In this document: positions 29,824-41,486 of the stretch, piece after piece
Numbering within the stretch: position 1 is the first letter of the stretch
How the letters are laid out: each line of letters opens with the position of its first letter
From: Scolanthus callimorphus
Lineage: Eukaryota; Cnidaria; Anthozoa; Actiniaria; Edwardsiidae
Length of the DNA: 64,000 bases
Direction: 5' to 3'
Assembly (NCBI GenBank): GCA_033964015.1
Contig: CM066920.1
Span: 9,205,912 to 9,269,911, forward strand
The notes under the pieces: generated by a model
What the model saw: the letters and a program-made list of their open reading frames with translations, nothing else
Database searches by the model: none
What the model was told of the DNA's origin: nothing
Made by a program: the position numbers and the translations under genes

Positions 29824-32800
29824 ATGCGTCATTTTAGCTTTCTGTTCATTCTAACAACTTCTTGTTATGTACGTTTATTAACAGCCAAAGAATTGAAGTT
29901 TAAAACTACAGAAGAAGATTTTGCAAGCAGCGCCAACGACGGCCCAAGTAAGTACAAGTTAACAACTGTAGGACAAAGAGGGATTTTATCTCCGTTTCAA
30001 AGAGGATCGATACTTGGGGTTATAGATCAGATTTTCGAAAACTAAGGGAAAATAAAATTGCCTTTTTTCACTATTCAAACCTTGTTTAAAGTGTCGTTTG
30101 GCTAGTGTTGTACCTAGGATAATAATAATAATTGCTGTGAGCGAGCGCAGCGAGCGAACAGCGAAACTAATTCCGACGTTCAATGCACTTTTCGATAGCT
30201 GGGAGCCATTAATTTTCGGTGTGTAGTGCATTTTTCGATAGCTGGGCGCCATTTTGGATTACGCGCGCAGAGCGTTCTGGGACAGTCGCAAGATGATATG
30301 CCGTGAAGCATCCGAGATTTTTCGTCTGGCTGGGGACTGTCTGTCTGGTCAATCGATATCCAATCGATATCAGCAGGACAATCGATATCCAATCGATATC
30401 AACAAGGGATCGCCTCGTTATGGTGCAAGTAGCGAACATGAATCGGGACTCCTTTGGAATTTGTGTCGTCACATTTTCAAGATGGTGGTTAAAACTCTGG
30501 TTCTTCGTCCTAAAAACCGTACTCTCCAACGCCTGAGAGCAGACTTTCGTTTCTAGGTAAGTTCCTTGTTTCTTTCACTTGCAGTTTTTAAACCCCCGTT
30601 ATTATTTCTATACCGAAATGACCTTTTGTCCCAGAGTTTTTGCTGTGTTTCGAACGATTGTAGATTCCACGGCAACCAAAGCACATTTGGCTTTCTTTCC
30701 ATAGGACTGACCCTTTTCATAATGAATGCCAAGCAAGACAAGCATATTATGCAGGAAGGTTGTGATTACAAGGGTTTTTTTTACAAGCAGAGATGTTAGC
30801 TGTCCTAGATACAGATTCCTGATACAGTCATTGTAGCAGAATTAATACTGGATTGTCTCAATTTATAATAACATGACCAACCTCTGAACATGCTCAGGCT
30901 TAAAAATAATTTAGAGATCTGTGGAAACTCCATACAATGGTTGTGACAATTGTACTAACAGTCTACTGAATTGCACTCCACATGACTGTATGAGATAAAA
31001 ACACGGAAGATTTCATAATACAATGGAAATAACAACCATGACAATGTTACTACTATGAATTCGACTGTGAATAAATCCAGCAGGATAAGGCAGCGATGAT
31101 TAAAATAGTGGAAACTAATGCAAAATGCCAGGGGCAAATTGCTTGGTTGTTTGGCAGTTTCAAGAAAGTTTACACAAGACTTCAGGTATGTTTTCTGTTA
31201 AAGTTTACCTACAATAGTTCTGTTCACCTTTTTAAAACTGTATGTAATTTTACCTTCGATCTTGAAATAAAGTTGATGGTTGTCAAAACAGAATTAGTAA
31301 TTGCACATCCTGCTTAAATTGTATTATAATGAAATTCTTGTCGAGTTGGTTGGTTCTTTGTTTGGCCTGTGTTCGGTCTTCTCTGACAATTTTTTCATCA
31401 ATAATTATTATTAAAAAGGAGTAATGGTACAACTATTCTCATTCAATTTGGGATTTAAATTACACTCTTGAATTTTTTCAAAAAGCTCAAATTGCACTCG
31501 CCTAGCGGCTTGTTGCAAATTATTATAGGCAGTCTCCTCCACTAACTATGATGCAATTTTGAAAAACTCACCCCTGCAATACTGCAGTACGCCTTTTGAA
31601 CTTAGAGATTACATGACCCAGTCACCCTTTAAATGAAAAGCTTTGCCAAATGATGCCCAGAAATAAAAAAAACATGATGATTAATCCCAATTGAACTGAA
31701 AGTTGTACCATTACCTATACAAATGTTGTAGTACAAGCCTTACATTTTTTCTTTAATTTGACTTACCGGTATTGTACTTTATTATATAGACACGAGTGTT
31801 TTACTGGGAAATACGCCACTTGTAGATCTCATACGAAGCTACATCCGGGACCTGAGTGTCAATATCCTCACTACTGAGGATATCGGTCCAAACAAAAGTG
31901 CTTGGAAATCAATTTGGAATATTTTTTTCTGCTTTGTCTATATAATAAAAAGAAAATTACATGGTGGCTTGAAGATATGAGTTTTATTTTCTTGTGTCAA
32001 AAACATTTTTACTCATTCGCTGTGCTCATTCCTAAAATATTCTTCTTGCCACTCGAAAATAAAACTCATATCTTTACACCACCATGTAATATCCTTTATG
32101 TATGCACAGTCTTACTAACAGAAGCTTATCCAACTACACAAACAAAAGCGGCTTACAACTGGTTTTAGGCTATGAAGTGTAATGCTACTTTTAAAGTGAA
32201 GGTGCATACATATGGTAAACTGACCTTGCAGTCCAATAATAAAATATATTTAAAAATGAGGTTCCAGTTTAAGAGCAGGGGATACGGAGCATGTCCAAAA
32301 GTTGGGGGGTTGTCCCAACTCCCCCCCCCCCCCCCCACACACACACTTTTAAATCTGGGGGGTTCTGCCCCCCGGCCCCACTTGTCTGCCACCTATACCT
32401 GCCACCTATGAAGAGGAATAAGTTATGAATTATAAATTCATAACTCAACAGAATAAAGTCAAGCATTTTCAGTCTCTGACCATAATATAGGCACCCATCA
32501 AAGTTTAAATAACATTCAGAATAAATGGCAAGGTAACAGATTGGAAAGCAAAGAGTACTTGCATCTTGAATACAAATTGTTAACTGAGTGACAAAAAAAA
32601 AATGTGAGGGGTTCGCTTCTTTTATTTGAAGAAATAGGGTTATAGAGGTTATGCATGATTTCTACAAATTTAAAACAAAATATTTTCTTGATTACTATTT
32701 CTGGACAATAAAAATGATTTCAGTTACAGCTGAAAACACTGTTTAAAGGTCTTACCAGCTCACAGCACTTCACTTTCTATTAGAAACTTCTAGTAATAAT

Positions 32801-35800
32801 CTTTATTTCATTCAATAAAAAAACATACTGAACGTTACAAACAATTCCCAATTATATAATTCTAAAATTCTAAAAATATCTAAAAAGTCTATAATATATA
32901 TATATAAGCCCAGATACCCCACCCCTATATTGCTAAGTATATCTAAAACTAAGTCTATTAAAAAATGTGTTCTTATACCGTTCCGTGTTTACTCTTGGCA
33001 GAGTGGATGAAGTACTTCTCAGCCTTCTAGAAGCTTCCTTAACCCTAGGCAGAAGGGGGTTTAACGGGTGATTGTGGTGCGAAAAATTTCTGAACAAGTT
33101 ATGGTCTTTGTTTTCTAGAACGTCATAGATATAGATAGGATTTAGTGTATACTTGCGCTTATAACATTACAGCGTTGCCAATCCTTTTTTTTATTTTAAG
33201 CGATTCAGTAAAAAAAATGCATGACATCAAACAGGAAAAAATGATAATGAAATAATGATCTAAGCCAATAATGTTAGAGGCCATGGCCAAATGGTAAACT
33301 GGGCGTCCTATTCTCGAAACTCGCCAAAAACACCCGATGGCGTGCTACCATGTATAACAGAGGCTGAACAATTCAATTCAATTCAATTCAATTCATTTAT
33401 TTCACTACCACCGTATACATTAGCGTACATCAAGGGCTTCGAACAATGAAGCGATAAAATAACCCCTGCCCTGGTGAGGCCAGACATGACTGAGTTAGGT
33501 CACATCAGCATTCATAGCCGATCCTCGCATACAGGTCCATACACAGTAGTAAGCCTAATAAGCTTGATGACCCCAAGAACAAAGACTAAGTTCTCAATTT
33601 TGAATATCAATTGAGTAAAAAAGGTCCTAGTTCCAGGGGCGTAGCCAGGGGGGGGGGGGGGGACTCCGCCCCCCTTTCTCGGAAATTTTCCCATACATTT
33701 ACTGTATTTGCTGGAGAAAATTTGAGCATTTTCGTCCCATGTTTTCACTATCCGCCCCCCCCCCCCCCCCCCCCCCCTCCCTCCTTCAGAAATTCCTGGC
33801 TACGCCACTGAGTTCTGTCGATGTCGTTTGCGATAATTGTTTTGCTTTCTATTGTATTCCTTTCTAGAGCAAGAAGTGACACTGGATAATGACAGGCGCA
33901 AAGGCTCCAATGTGTTCAAGAATATATTAGAATGCAACAAGAACAAAAAGCCAACCTCGGAAGGTAAGATGCCAAAAATCAGGTTACTAATCAATCAATC
34001 AATCAATCAATCAATCGTTTATTCACCCTATTAGGCAGTAAAGCTGTATTATAAGGGGAGGCCATACAAGGTATGAAAGAAAGGTACAAGGTACTAGAAA
34101 GTATGAAACCAATTGGCTTTATTTTAGCATCTTTTGAAACGTCTGCATGTATGCACATGCAAGTAATAATTAGTGTTATTCCCGTCAAGAAATCTTAATT
34201 GCAACCTATAGGAAATGCATTTCAAACTTTATGTTATATAGGGGGTGTATAGAGTTTCACTTGACATTGAAATTTTCGTATTATAGTTGACTCCAGGTGG
34301 CCGTGAACTTTGAAGTGATTTCCCATAGCTCAATTTGTACGCGCGCGTTGATTGGCTAAAGACGAGTGAAATTTAACGTGGAATTCACTCGTCTTGTGTG
34401 ATGAATTTATCTATATAAAAACCCGGTGTGAATCTAATCGGTTCTGTTTCAAAGGGGTATTTCAAGAGTCATTTTGCTGAAAAGAAAAACCGTTGGAAAA
34501 CCCGCACCATGTTTGCCAAATGCCTTTCCTTATATTACTTCTTTTGCAGGTGGTAAAGAACTAGAACTGTTCCAAGGAGACATCGCCATGACAAAACGCA
34601 TGCGCAAAGCTCTAAAACTAAGCGGACCAGATGATAAGCCAAAGAAAAACAAAGGGAAGGGCGACAAGGCGAAGAGCGGCAAGGGGAGGGACAAGCTTGG
34701 CAAGAGGGCTGCCACAGGCAGTGACAGTAGCACATGGCCGACAATAAACGGCAAAGTACACGTGCCATTTGTGATTGAGGATTCTAGTGGTAAGTAAAAG
34801 ACAAAATCAGATCATGTGATGATTCCTTTTAGGTGGTAGCCTGCACGTAGGCGTTGGAGAGTAGTTTTAAAGTCGAGAAACCGAGTTTGCCAGCCCCCTC
34901 CCACTCCATTTGTCATATTTTTTCACAAATCCAAGATGGCGGCCACGCGAGAGCAAACTCGGTTTCTCGAACTAAAAACTGTACTCTCCAACGCCTGCGA
35001 GCATGCTTTTTGGGTGAAGGCGTCCGGTCCGAATATTTGGGTGGCTATTTGGGTTAGTTCTGCAGATACACCCATGCACTCGTGAGTGAGAAAAATTTAC
35101 CACTGACTGTACCACGTATAAAAATATCCCGACAATCTATAAGAACTTATAAAAAAGCCCTCGAAAGCGTACACCACTAAACGCTCGCCGACTGTCGCAA
35201 AGAAAAGTTCCATCCTGGGGACGTATTTTGACCCAGATCTGGCAAAGAAAACTGCGTGGCCAGTTCAACGTGTTTGCAGATTTCTTCCATCTTATTTGAA
35301 TTCCTAACTATTAAATGCTTTGTGTGCAGCAAAAAATATATCATCTTGTTAAACTGGCAGCAACGGCTTTTGACCAGATGTCTTTAGCATGGAGGAGAAA
35401 ATGGGGGGCCCTGAAATTTTTTAAGCGAACACAAGGGGGGTCTTGAAAGGCGAAAATGGCAGTCAAGGGGGTCTTGAGAAACAATTATTTTGTCTATATC
35501 AGCAAAAAGTTTATAAAAAATTCGGCTCGCGCTTCGCGCTCGCCATCTACTCAATCTTAATATACCCCTGATCATTTTATAAGAGACCCTGATACTGCCT
35601 TCAGAAAAGAGGGTGAGGTAGGAGGTTTTAGTGACTTGCCATGATGAGAGACCATATGTTCATATGTTAGGCTTGGAAAATGGGGTTGGACATTGGAGTC
35701 ACTGGGACTTGGACTGGGACTTGGCCAATAGAAATGGGAAAAATGTTAAGAAAGGTCAATTTGCCAACAATGCCAAAACTGAACCAACAATCAATTGTCA

Positions 35801-38800
35801 ATGTCTGTAAAGAGTGGCTTTAAAAAATAGTGAACGGCTTTTAAAATTGTTGCCCTACGACTGCAATGCAACACTCTGTACACATGTCTAAAAGTCACTT
35901 TTTAACGCTGGGATTTTGAAAACTTTGACTGGGATTTCTGTAAAAAAACTAACAAAAACAAAAACAAAACTTCAGGACTGGGACGAAACTTTTACACTGA
36001 GAAATGGGATTTGAACCCCCTTCAGGACCTGTTTGAATCATTTTGACTGACATGGATGGAGGGGAAGGGAGTTCCTTTTAAATGTTTCAGTCCATCAGAG
36101 GGGGGCTCCCGAAAACAATCAATGCTATCAGGTGGGGTTCTTGAAAATTTATTGGATCACAGGTATTTTCTCCTCCACCCCCCTCTCCGACATAAATAAT
36201 GACCGGTCCCTTAGTTTTACTGACGAATCAATGATCGCTCCTGGAGCATGCGCGGCGTTCGTGACAGACTCCCTTTAATCGGCAGTGGATACCGCCATGT
36301 TTTTTCTCAGCCCAAGAGCCTAGCACGAGCTATTTAAATCGTCATCATTGATTGCAACCAAACAAAGGTTTAACAATGCCGTTTTTGTATCAGTGGCAAA
36401 CACAGGTGTCATTCAATCAGCCATGGCTCACTGGATGATGAGTGTACCCTGCATCAAGTTCGTCCAGCAGACTAGTGAGCTCGACTACATCAGCTTCTTC
36501 TCCGGAGCCGGATGCTACTCTCAGGTTGGGCGGATTGGCGGGAAGCAGAGGATTTCTGTAGGCCCCGGATGTGAGAGCATGGGGATCATCGCTCACGAGA
36601 TCGGTAAGTCACGTGTCATCGACCATTCGCCTTTGTCACACAAGCGCCATCTTGAATTTTTCAGCCGATTTTTTCAGCATGGAATTAAACGACGCCAAGC
36701 AGGGTGCGGGTTTTGATCATGTTGAAAAGCGAAGCCTGATGCTGGGATTTATGGTACAAAAGTTGACCAAGCTACCAAAAAGTACTCTTATTTGTTTAAG
36801 AACCAAAACGTCATTGGCTCATTGCTTTTTTTCTGCTTTGCCGGGTCATTCTGGAAACAAAATGGCGGCGCGTGACAAAGGCGAATTTCCCTCGATGTTC
36901 ATACTCACCCAGTCGCCTGTTGCTTTTTTTTTTAATGCGTGCGGTGCATCACGCGTGTTTTATTTCTCCTCTGGATTTTGTCTCCTACTTTTGTTCATTT
37001 TCTTTCCCTTCTCAGGTCACGCAGTGGGATTCTGGCACGAACAAGCGCGCCCTGACCGCGATAATTTCGTTACGATTGTATGGGACAACATAGAACCTGG
37101 TAAATAGAGCAGATTTCGTATGACTGTGAAAAGTGCCGCGACAAAGTTGTACCGCGACACGCGATTTCATTCCATATCTACAACAGGACAGGTTCCGTGC
37201 CGCGGTACTTTTCACAGTCATACGAAATCTGCTAATCAAAACTGATTACCATAGACTGTAGCGTGGCCATTTTAGCAAGTACGCACGGTCCCTATTCTGC
37301 CATACACATGGCCTACAGAATAAGATTTATCATTAATTCCTACGGCAATTGACTGTAGAATGCTCAAATAACTGTTGTTAGTCATTTTATTTGAGCTGGA
37401 AGATATAAACTTTCGTACTTTAGCACGTGCATATTTGCGTAAAGGAGGCTAAGACCTCTGAAGCTGCTTCTTTAAAATGAGCAGCTTTTCTAATTTGAAA
37501 CGATAAAACTTGTATTACCTTAAATGCCACTCTTCGTTCGCTAGGAAAAGAAACAGAATTCTACAAGATCGAAGGCGACGCTATAAACAGCCGTGGTGTT
37601 GAATATGACATCGGGAGCTTGATGCATTTCGGACCGGACGCCTTCCCCAGGACTCAAGGCCTCATCACCATAGTAACAAAAGACGGCAGTACGAACTTCG
37701 GCCAGAGAGATGGTCTTAGTCCGAGTGATATAGAGCAGGCGAAACGGATATACTGTGGTGGTAAGACAGAACTGAGCAATGTGAATGAAGCTATCGCATT
37801 TATTTTGAGACGGGTGCCCCTTTTTCAGCGATACACAGAGAGTGCGCACGCAGATAATTATGGGAAGGGGAGTTTCTTAGTTTCGGCCTTTTAATTGCAC
37901 TGGTAATCTTTGTTTATCTCGTTAGTTCCATGCTGAATCCGCAGTTTTGATCTACTGAGTCGTCAGCACAGTACAATAAAGGGCTCATAGGCAGGGAATC
38001 GCGTTCCCTACTGAAACCCTTGTATTCTCTGTATAATCAAGGGAATAATTTGTCAACCTAAAAGTGTGGTCTTTTATCTGTAGAAATCAATTTATCGTAA
38101 AAGCTCTTTTATCGACTTAGTCGCGGGGCTCATGAGAATAATTGAGATTTTGTTGAAGAGCCCAAATAATTTTGCGACCAATGAGAAAGCAAATAGACGC
38201 AAATACGAAACCTGCGCTCTTTTTGATAGATTGTTCTTATCAAGACAGTAGTGAATTCTGTCCCACATGGAAGGCGGCCGGGTATTGTGAACAAGGGAGT
38301 GTTTATCATGACGTCATGCTACAAATCTGTCAAAGGACATGTCTGTGTAACGGTGAGAAAGTTATAAATCATTGTAAAAATAAATATCGTTTGTTAGTAT
38401 AGAGCGGATTTCAGGTGACTGTCGTGAGTAATTCGCAATTACTTTGTAATTACTCCTATAGGTTTTATTCAGAATTCGTGTAATTACTTTGCGATTGGTT
38501 TCACTAACAGTCATATGAAAACCGCTCTATACCAAATCAGTGAGTATTCATTTTCGCGCTCCCTGATTGGTACCTGAAATAGTAGATATCCAACACTATC
38601 CACCTCCCCCCCCCCCCCCCTTCGGGGGATAGTTGTTAATTATCATATCAAGGCGCACATGTGATTTTCCATTTGACTTTTCAGTGGCTTTCAGGAATTT
38701 CCACTGAATTCACAATTCCCCAGTTCTCTTACAACTCCCTGATTCCCCTTATAACATCTTGATACCACTACTACCAGAATCCTTTTCGTAGTTCCTTTTG

Positions 38801-40448
38801 TTTGCCTCATTAGCACCATTATATTGCAGCTCCCAAGGGACCTCAAACGGCGTTTGAATAACAAAACGAATTCGAAGAGGATTCTGGTAGTAGTGGCTAT
38901 CAAGATGTTATAAGGGTAATTGTGAATTACGATAATATACGCCGCCGCGACCATGGCAACTTAAATGGCAAAAGAAGAAAACGAGACTTACCACGAAAGC
39001 AAAAAAATGTGATGAGAATATCACCGTTACCTTAGCGTGAAGAAGACAGATGCTGTCACTTCACAAACAGCAACCTTGTGTACTTAGAAGGCCGAGTTGT
39101 TCTAAAAATAGATCGGTCTGTATAAGGATTGGCCGTTTTCACACTAGAAGACGAACAAATCGTCAGACGATTTGTCCGTCTTTGTACGTCTAGTGTGAAT
39201 TCGGGTCGGACTTTGGTCGATTTGTTCGTCTATGCAAACAAGTTGTCTATGAAAAATCGTCTTCCTAGACGGCCAAACAGACGAACAAATTTAGACGATT
39301 TGTTCGTCTGAAAATTTGTTCGTCCCGTTTTCACATCAGACGATTTGTTCGTCTAGAGACGATTTGTCCGTCCAGACGATTTGTTCGTCTATAGTGTGAA
39401 AACGGCCATTCTCTCCAAGGCTGTATACATCTATTTCATAAAAGGTTGCACCATCACAACTGCCTGTTGTAGCCCGCGGTGCCCATGGGAGAAATTAGGA
39501 AGAACGAAATGCTCGTGTTGTCCAGTGCAAAGTTTGTTGCGAGTGATGTAGTCTATTATAAAATAACTAAGATAGTACGCCCGCTCTCATTGGTCGACAG
39601 GTGTGTTTAGGTGAGAGTATATAAACACGGTTGTGACGTCACGCCAGCGACGATGTTTGCGCTGCCTTCTTTTTTCATCCTTACATTTGACACTAAATTT
39701 ATGCAAACACTTGAAGCAATTAAATTGTGAAAGCAGTGCTGTTCTCTCTTAGCTATCATTTGTTGTCCCATCCTTTAACCACAAGTTCAAATAATTGGCT
39801 TGTCTTCGACTTTTTTAATCAAACCCACGCGTGTAAATTTTCATAACATTTTCGCACGATTTTTAAAAGCTTAAACAAGATATTTTTGTCCTCCAACATC
39901 CTCTTCCCTCCCTTTATGAAACGATTTCTTTGATTTCTGGGAACTTTTTAAAAGTATACAGCTCGTACTAAGAGGGGACCTTCGGTCTCGTGGCTGCATA
40001 ACTGTCTCGAATTCTCCCAACCTCCCCTCGTGTTTGCATCAGAGTATGTAGACACGGAAAAAGTTCTCTATTGTTCGCTGCGCTCACTCGTGAGATAATT
40101 TTCAACACTCGAAGATAAAATCCGTATCTCCGCGCGGCCATGTAATATCCTCTATATATCCTAAAATCAGTGTCCATGATTTGGTAAACCTATTTCCTCC
40201 CCTACGCATCCCGGTCTACAACGGACAGTTGTGATGGTGCAACCTTTTCTGAAAAAGAGTTGTTCACTCCTGTTCCTAGTGTTGGGCTCCTGATCTGGCT
40301 CATGAGTTTCTCTTTCTATTTTCACGCAGTGTGTGAAGACAATAATATCAGCTGCGAGGAGTGGTCCCGGACCGGATACTGCACTAATAACTCTTACTTG
40401 GAGTACATGACGACCTACTGCAGAAAGAGCTGTGGCCATTGCAATTGA
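29824..40448 (+). CDS. astacin metalloprotease with two ShKT domains (NEP6-like), 8 exons
   Basis: Exons 29824-29947, 33868-33963, 34550-34789, 36394-36603, 37016-37099, 37545-37760, 38230-38352 and 40330-40448; all junctions are phase 1; 403 residues. Residues 1-20 are a signal peptide. The propeptide carries FQGD (81-84), the aspartate-switch motif of astacin zymogens. A Lys/Gly-rich linker with a KR site (125-126) precedes the catalytic domain, whose start is marked by TWP (135). The zinc motif [12 protein letters not shown] (221-232) is split by an intron. The Met-turn reads SLMHF (276-280), with Phe where astacins normally have Tyr. Two ShKT domains follow (exons 7 and 8). Cnidarian astacin-ShKT proteins of this layout are secreted and some are nematocyst components. 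Venom, digestive or matrix roles cannot be separated from sequence. Confidence 0.9.
30180..30560. mobile_element. mosaic of foldback fragments in intron 1
   Basis: It contains two copies of tgcacttttcgatagctggg-type sequence (30185, 30227), a tandem caatcgatatccaatcgata repeat (30350-30402), and at 30508-30545 the end aaccgtactctccaacgcct shared with the MULE-like element at 34836-35007. Probably remnants of several insertions. Confidence 0.4.
31940..32100. mobile_element. MITE, family M2 relative
   Basis: The inverted arms attacatggtggcttgaagat and atctttacaccaccatgtaa enclose gagttttatttt / aaaataaaactc. It lies in intron 1 of astacin gene 1. Confidence 0.6.
32793..33135 (-). mobile_element. 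LINE 3' end with RT C-terminal codons
   Basis: The minus strand from about 33135 to 32935 reads [20 protein letters not shown], then [20 protein letters not shown] and a stop. This is typical of the very C-terminus of a LINE reverse transcriptase. An AT-rich 3' UTR and an attgaatgaaataaagat-type tail follow toward 32793. It is truncated and antisense to the host gene. Confidence 0.6.
33366..33490 (-). mobile_element. LINE 3' tail with (GAATT)n
   Basis: On the minus strand it ends gaaataaatgaattgaattg, a microsatellite tail of LINE type. Only the 3' UTR remains. Antisense within intron 1 of astacin gene 1. Confidence 0.5.
33634..33810. mobile_element. hAT-like MITE with CAGGGGCGTAGCCAG ends
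   Basis: Ends caggggcgtagccagg and cctggctacgccactg, with long G and C runs inside. Direct 5-bp repeat agttc on both sides (33629-33633, 33811-33815). CAG(G/T)GGCG ends are typical of hAT elements. It ends 57 bp before exon 2 of astacin gene 1. A second member lies at 56621-56795. Confidence 0.6.
33985..34070 (-). mobile_element. LINE 3' tail with (ATTG)n
   Basis: The minus strand reads agggtgaataaacgattgat with further ATTG copies, a LINE-type tail. Starts about 20 bp after exon 2 of astacin gene 1, antisense. Confidence 0.45.
34836..35007. mobile_element. MULE-like MITE (gcctgc..aggcgttggagagta ends)
   Basis: The inverted ends share aggcgttggagagta / tactctccaacgcct, with an inner pair gagaaaccgagttt / aaactcggtttctc. 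Flanks ttttaggtg (34827-34835) and ttttgggtg (35008-35016) match at 8 of 9 bases. It lies 46 bp after exon 3 of astacin gene 1. Confidence 0.6.
35391..36176. mobile_element. possible element with ggaggagaaaat ends
   Basis: ggaggagaaaatggggggcc near 35391 is answered by attttctcctcc at 36165-36176, and gggggtcttgaaaggc / ggttcttgaaaattt motifs lie inside each end. The interior has no ORF. Weakly supported. Confidence 0.3.
37105..37234. mobile_element. TA-flanked MITE M3 copy touching a splice donor
   Basis: The ends tagagcagatttcgtatgac and gtcatacgaaatctgcta are perfect inverted copies. The element begins at position +6 of the exon 5 donor (gtaaat at 37100-37105) of astacin gene 1. Confidence 0.75.
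38400..38529. mobile_element. TA-flanked MITE M3 copy 3
   Basis: Ends tagagcggatttcaggtgac and gtcatatgaaaaccgctcta. It starts 48 bp after exon 7 of astacin gene 1. The interior is made of gcaattactttgtaattac words. Confidence 0.7.
39130..39408. mobile_element. MITE family M5 copy 2
   Basis: Ends tggccgttttcacactagaa and atagtgtgaaaacggcca. Shares cttcctagacggccaaacag and repeated gacgaacaaat words with the copy at 21119-21349. Last intron of astacin gene 1. Confidence 0.7.
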
Positions 40449-40553
40449 AGATGTAGCCTCGTTCTCGAGTCTCCACAGGAAGCCCAAGTAGTTTATTTCA
40501 CGCCAGGATTAAGGCTTACAATAATAATAATCTTAAAAATAGAGGGGAGTTGT

Positions 40554-40559
40554 AATAAA
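40554..40559 (+). terminator. candidate poly(A) signal of astacin gene 1
   Basis: AATAAA about 105 bp after the stop at 40446-40448. Confidence 0.55.
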
Positions 40560-40600
40560 TGATGCCTCGCGGCTTGGTAGGGATGACCGTCTTTGTTATC

Positions 40601-40622
40601 TATCTATCTATCTATCTATCAG
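40601..40622. repeat. (TCTA)n microsatellite
   Basis: Five tandem copies of a tetranucleotide just downstream of astacin gene 1. Confidence 0.8.
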
Positions 40623-41486
40623 GATGAAATCGGTATTTTGTATGGCATATTTTAGCAGAAGGTATTTTAAAAGTGTATTCTATAAAGTATTGCCTAGAAA
40701 CAAGAGTGGATTAACAAGAGTTAGAATCTTTTCCTACTGTATTTGTCCACATCACAGTCAGAAAAGTTTTTAGATTTGAGTTTCGCGCGCGAAAGTATTC
40801 GAATGCTCAGGCTCGAATGCTCGTATACCCAATACACAACAAAATAGAGAATATCCTACCTTATCTTTGCGATTTTAACGGTTTTTCCATTGATCTGCGA
40901 TTTAATTTTAGGCTGGATCTCACAACTGTTCGCGTGGCGAGAAAGTGGGAACCCTGTGGATGACGAATTTCGCGGGCATCCTAGTTCTAAAAATAGACAC
41001 TTTTCTGACTGTGATTCGGGCGTACATAGTAAATATGGAAACTCTTGGTAATCCACTCTTGCTAGAAATTAAAAGGAGTCAAGCGATCCCCCGAGTCTGT
41101 GGTCATAAACAGGGTATATTTTCATTTCACAGCAAGGGCAATCATTTCCCCATATTTCGTGCTTTTTAACATACACAGTGTACGAAATCGTTTTTTCTGT
41201 CGTAAATAGGGTCACATTTTGCGAGCTCGAGCGGAAAACCCCTACCCAACTTTGGGTCTAGAGTACTCCCCTCTCCCCCCGGGGGAAACGACCCGTAAAT
41301 AAACTCCAGATTAACTTGACCCACGCAGAGAACATAGATGCTTTGTTCTGTGCTGTTATATGTATGACTTGCCCTTTGTCCCCTTGAACATTCTAGCCCT
41401 TTCTCACTGTAGACGAGCGAGAGAATCTCCCTGGTCTTTACTCGCTTGCTTAAGTATTTGTTGATTCCCAAATTCTTCTTCCAATA

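Noticed and set aside
30566..30799. 77-codon ORF with hydrophobic start
   Set aside because: In intron 1 amid repeat fragments; no homology recognised and no splice support.
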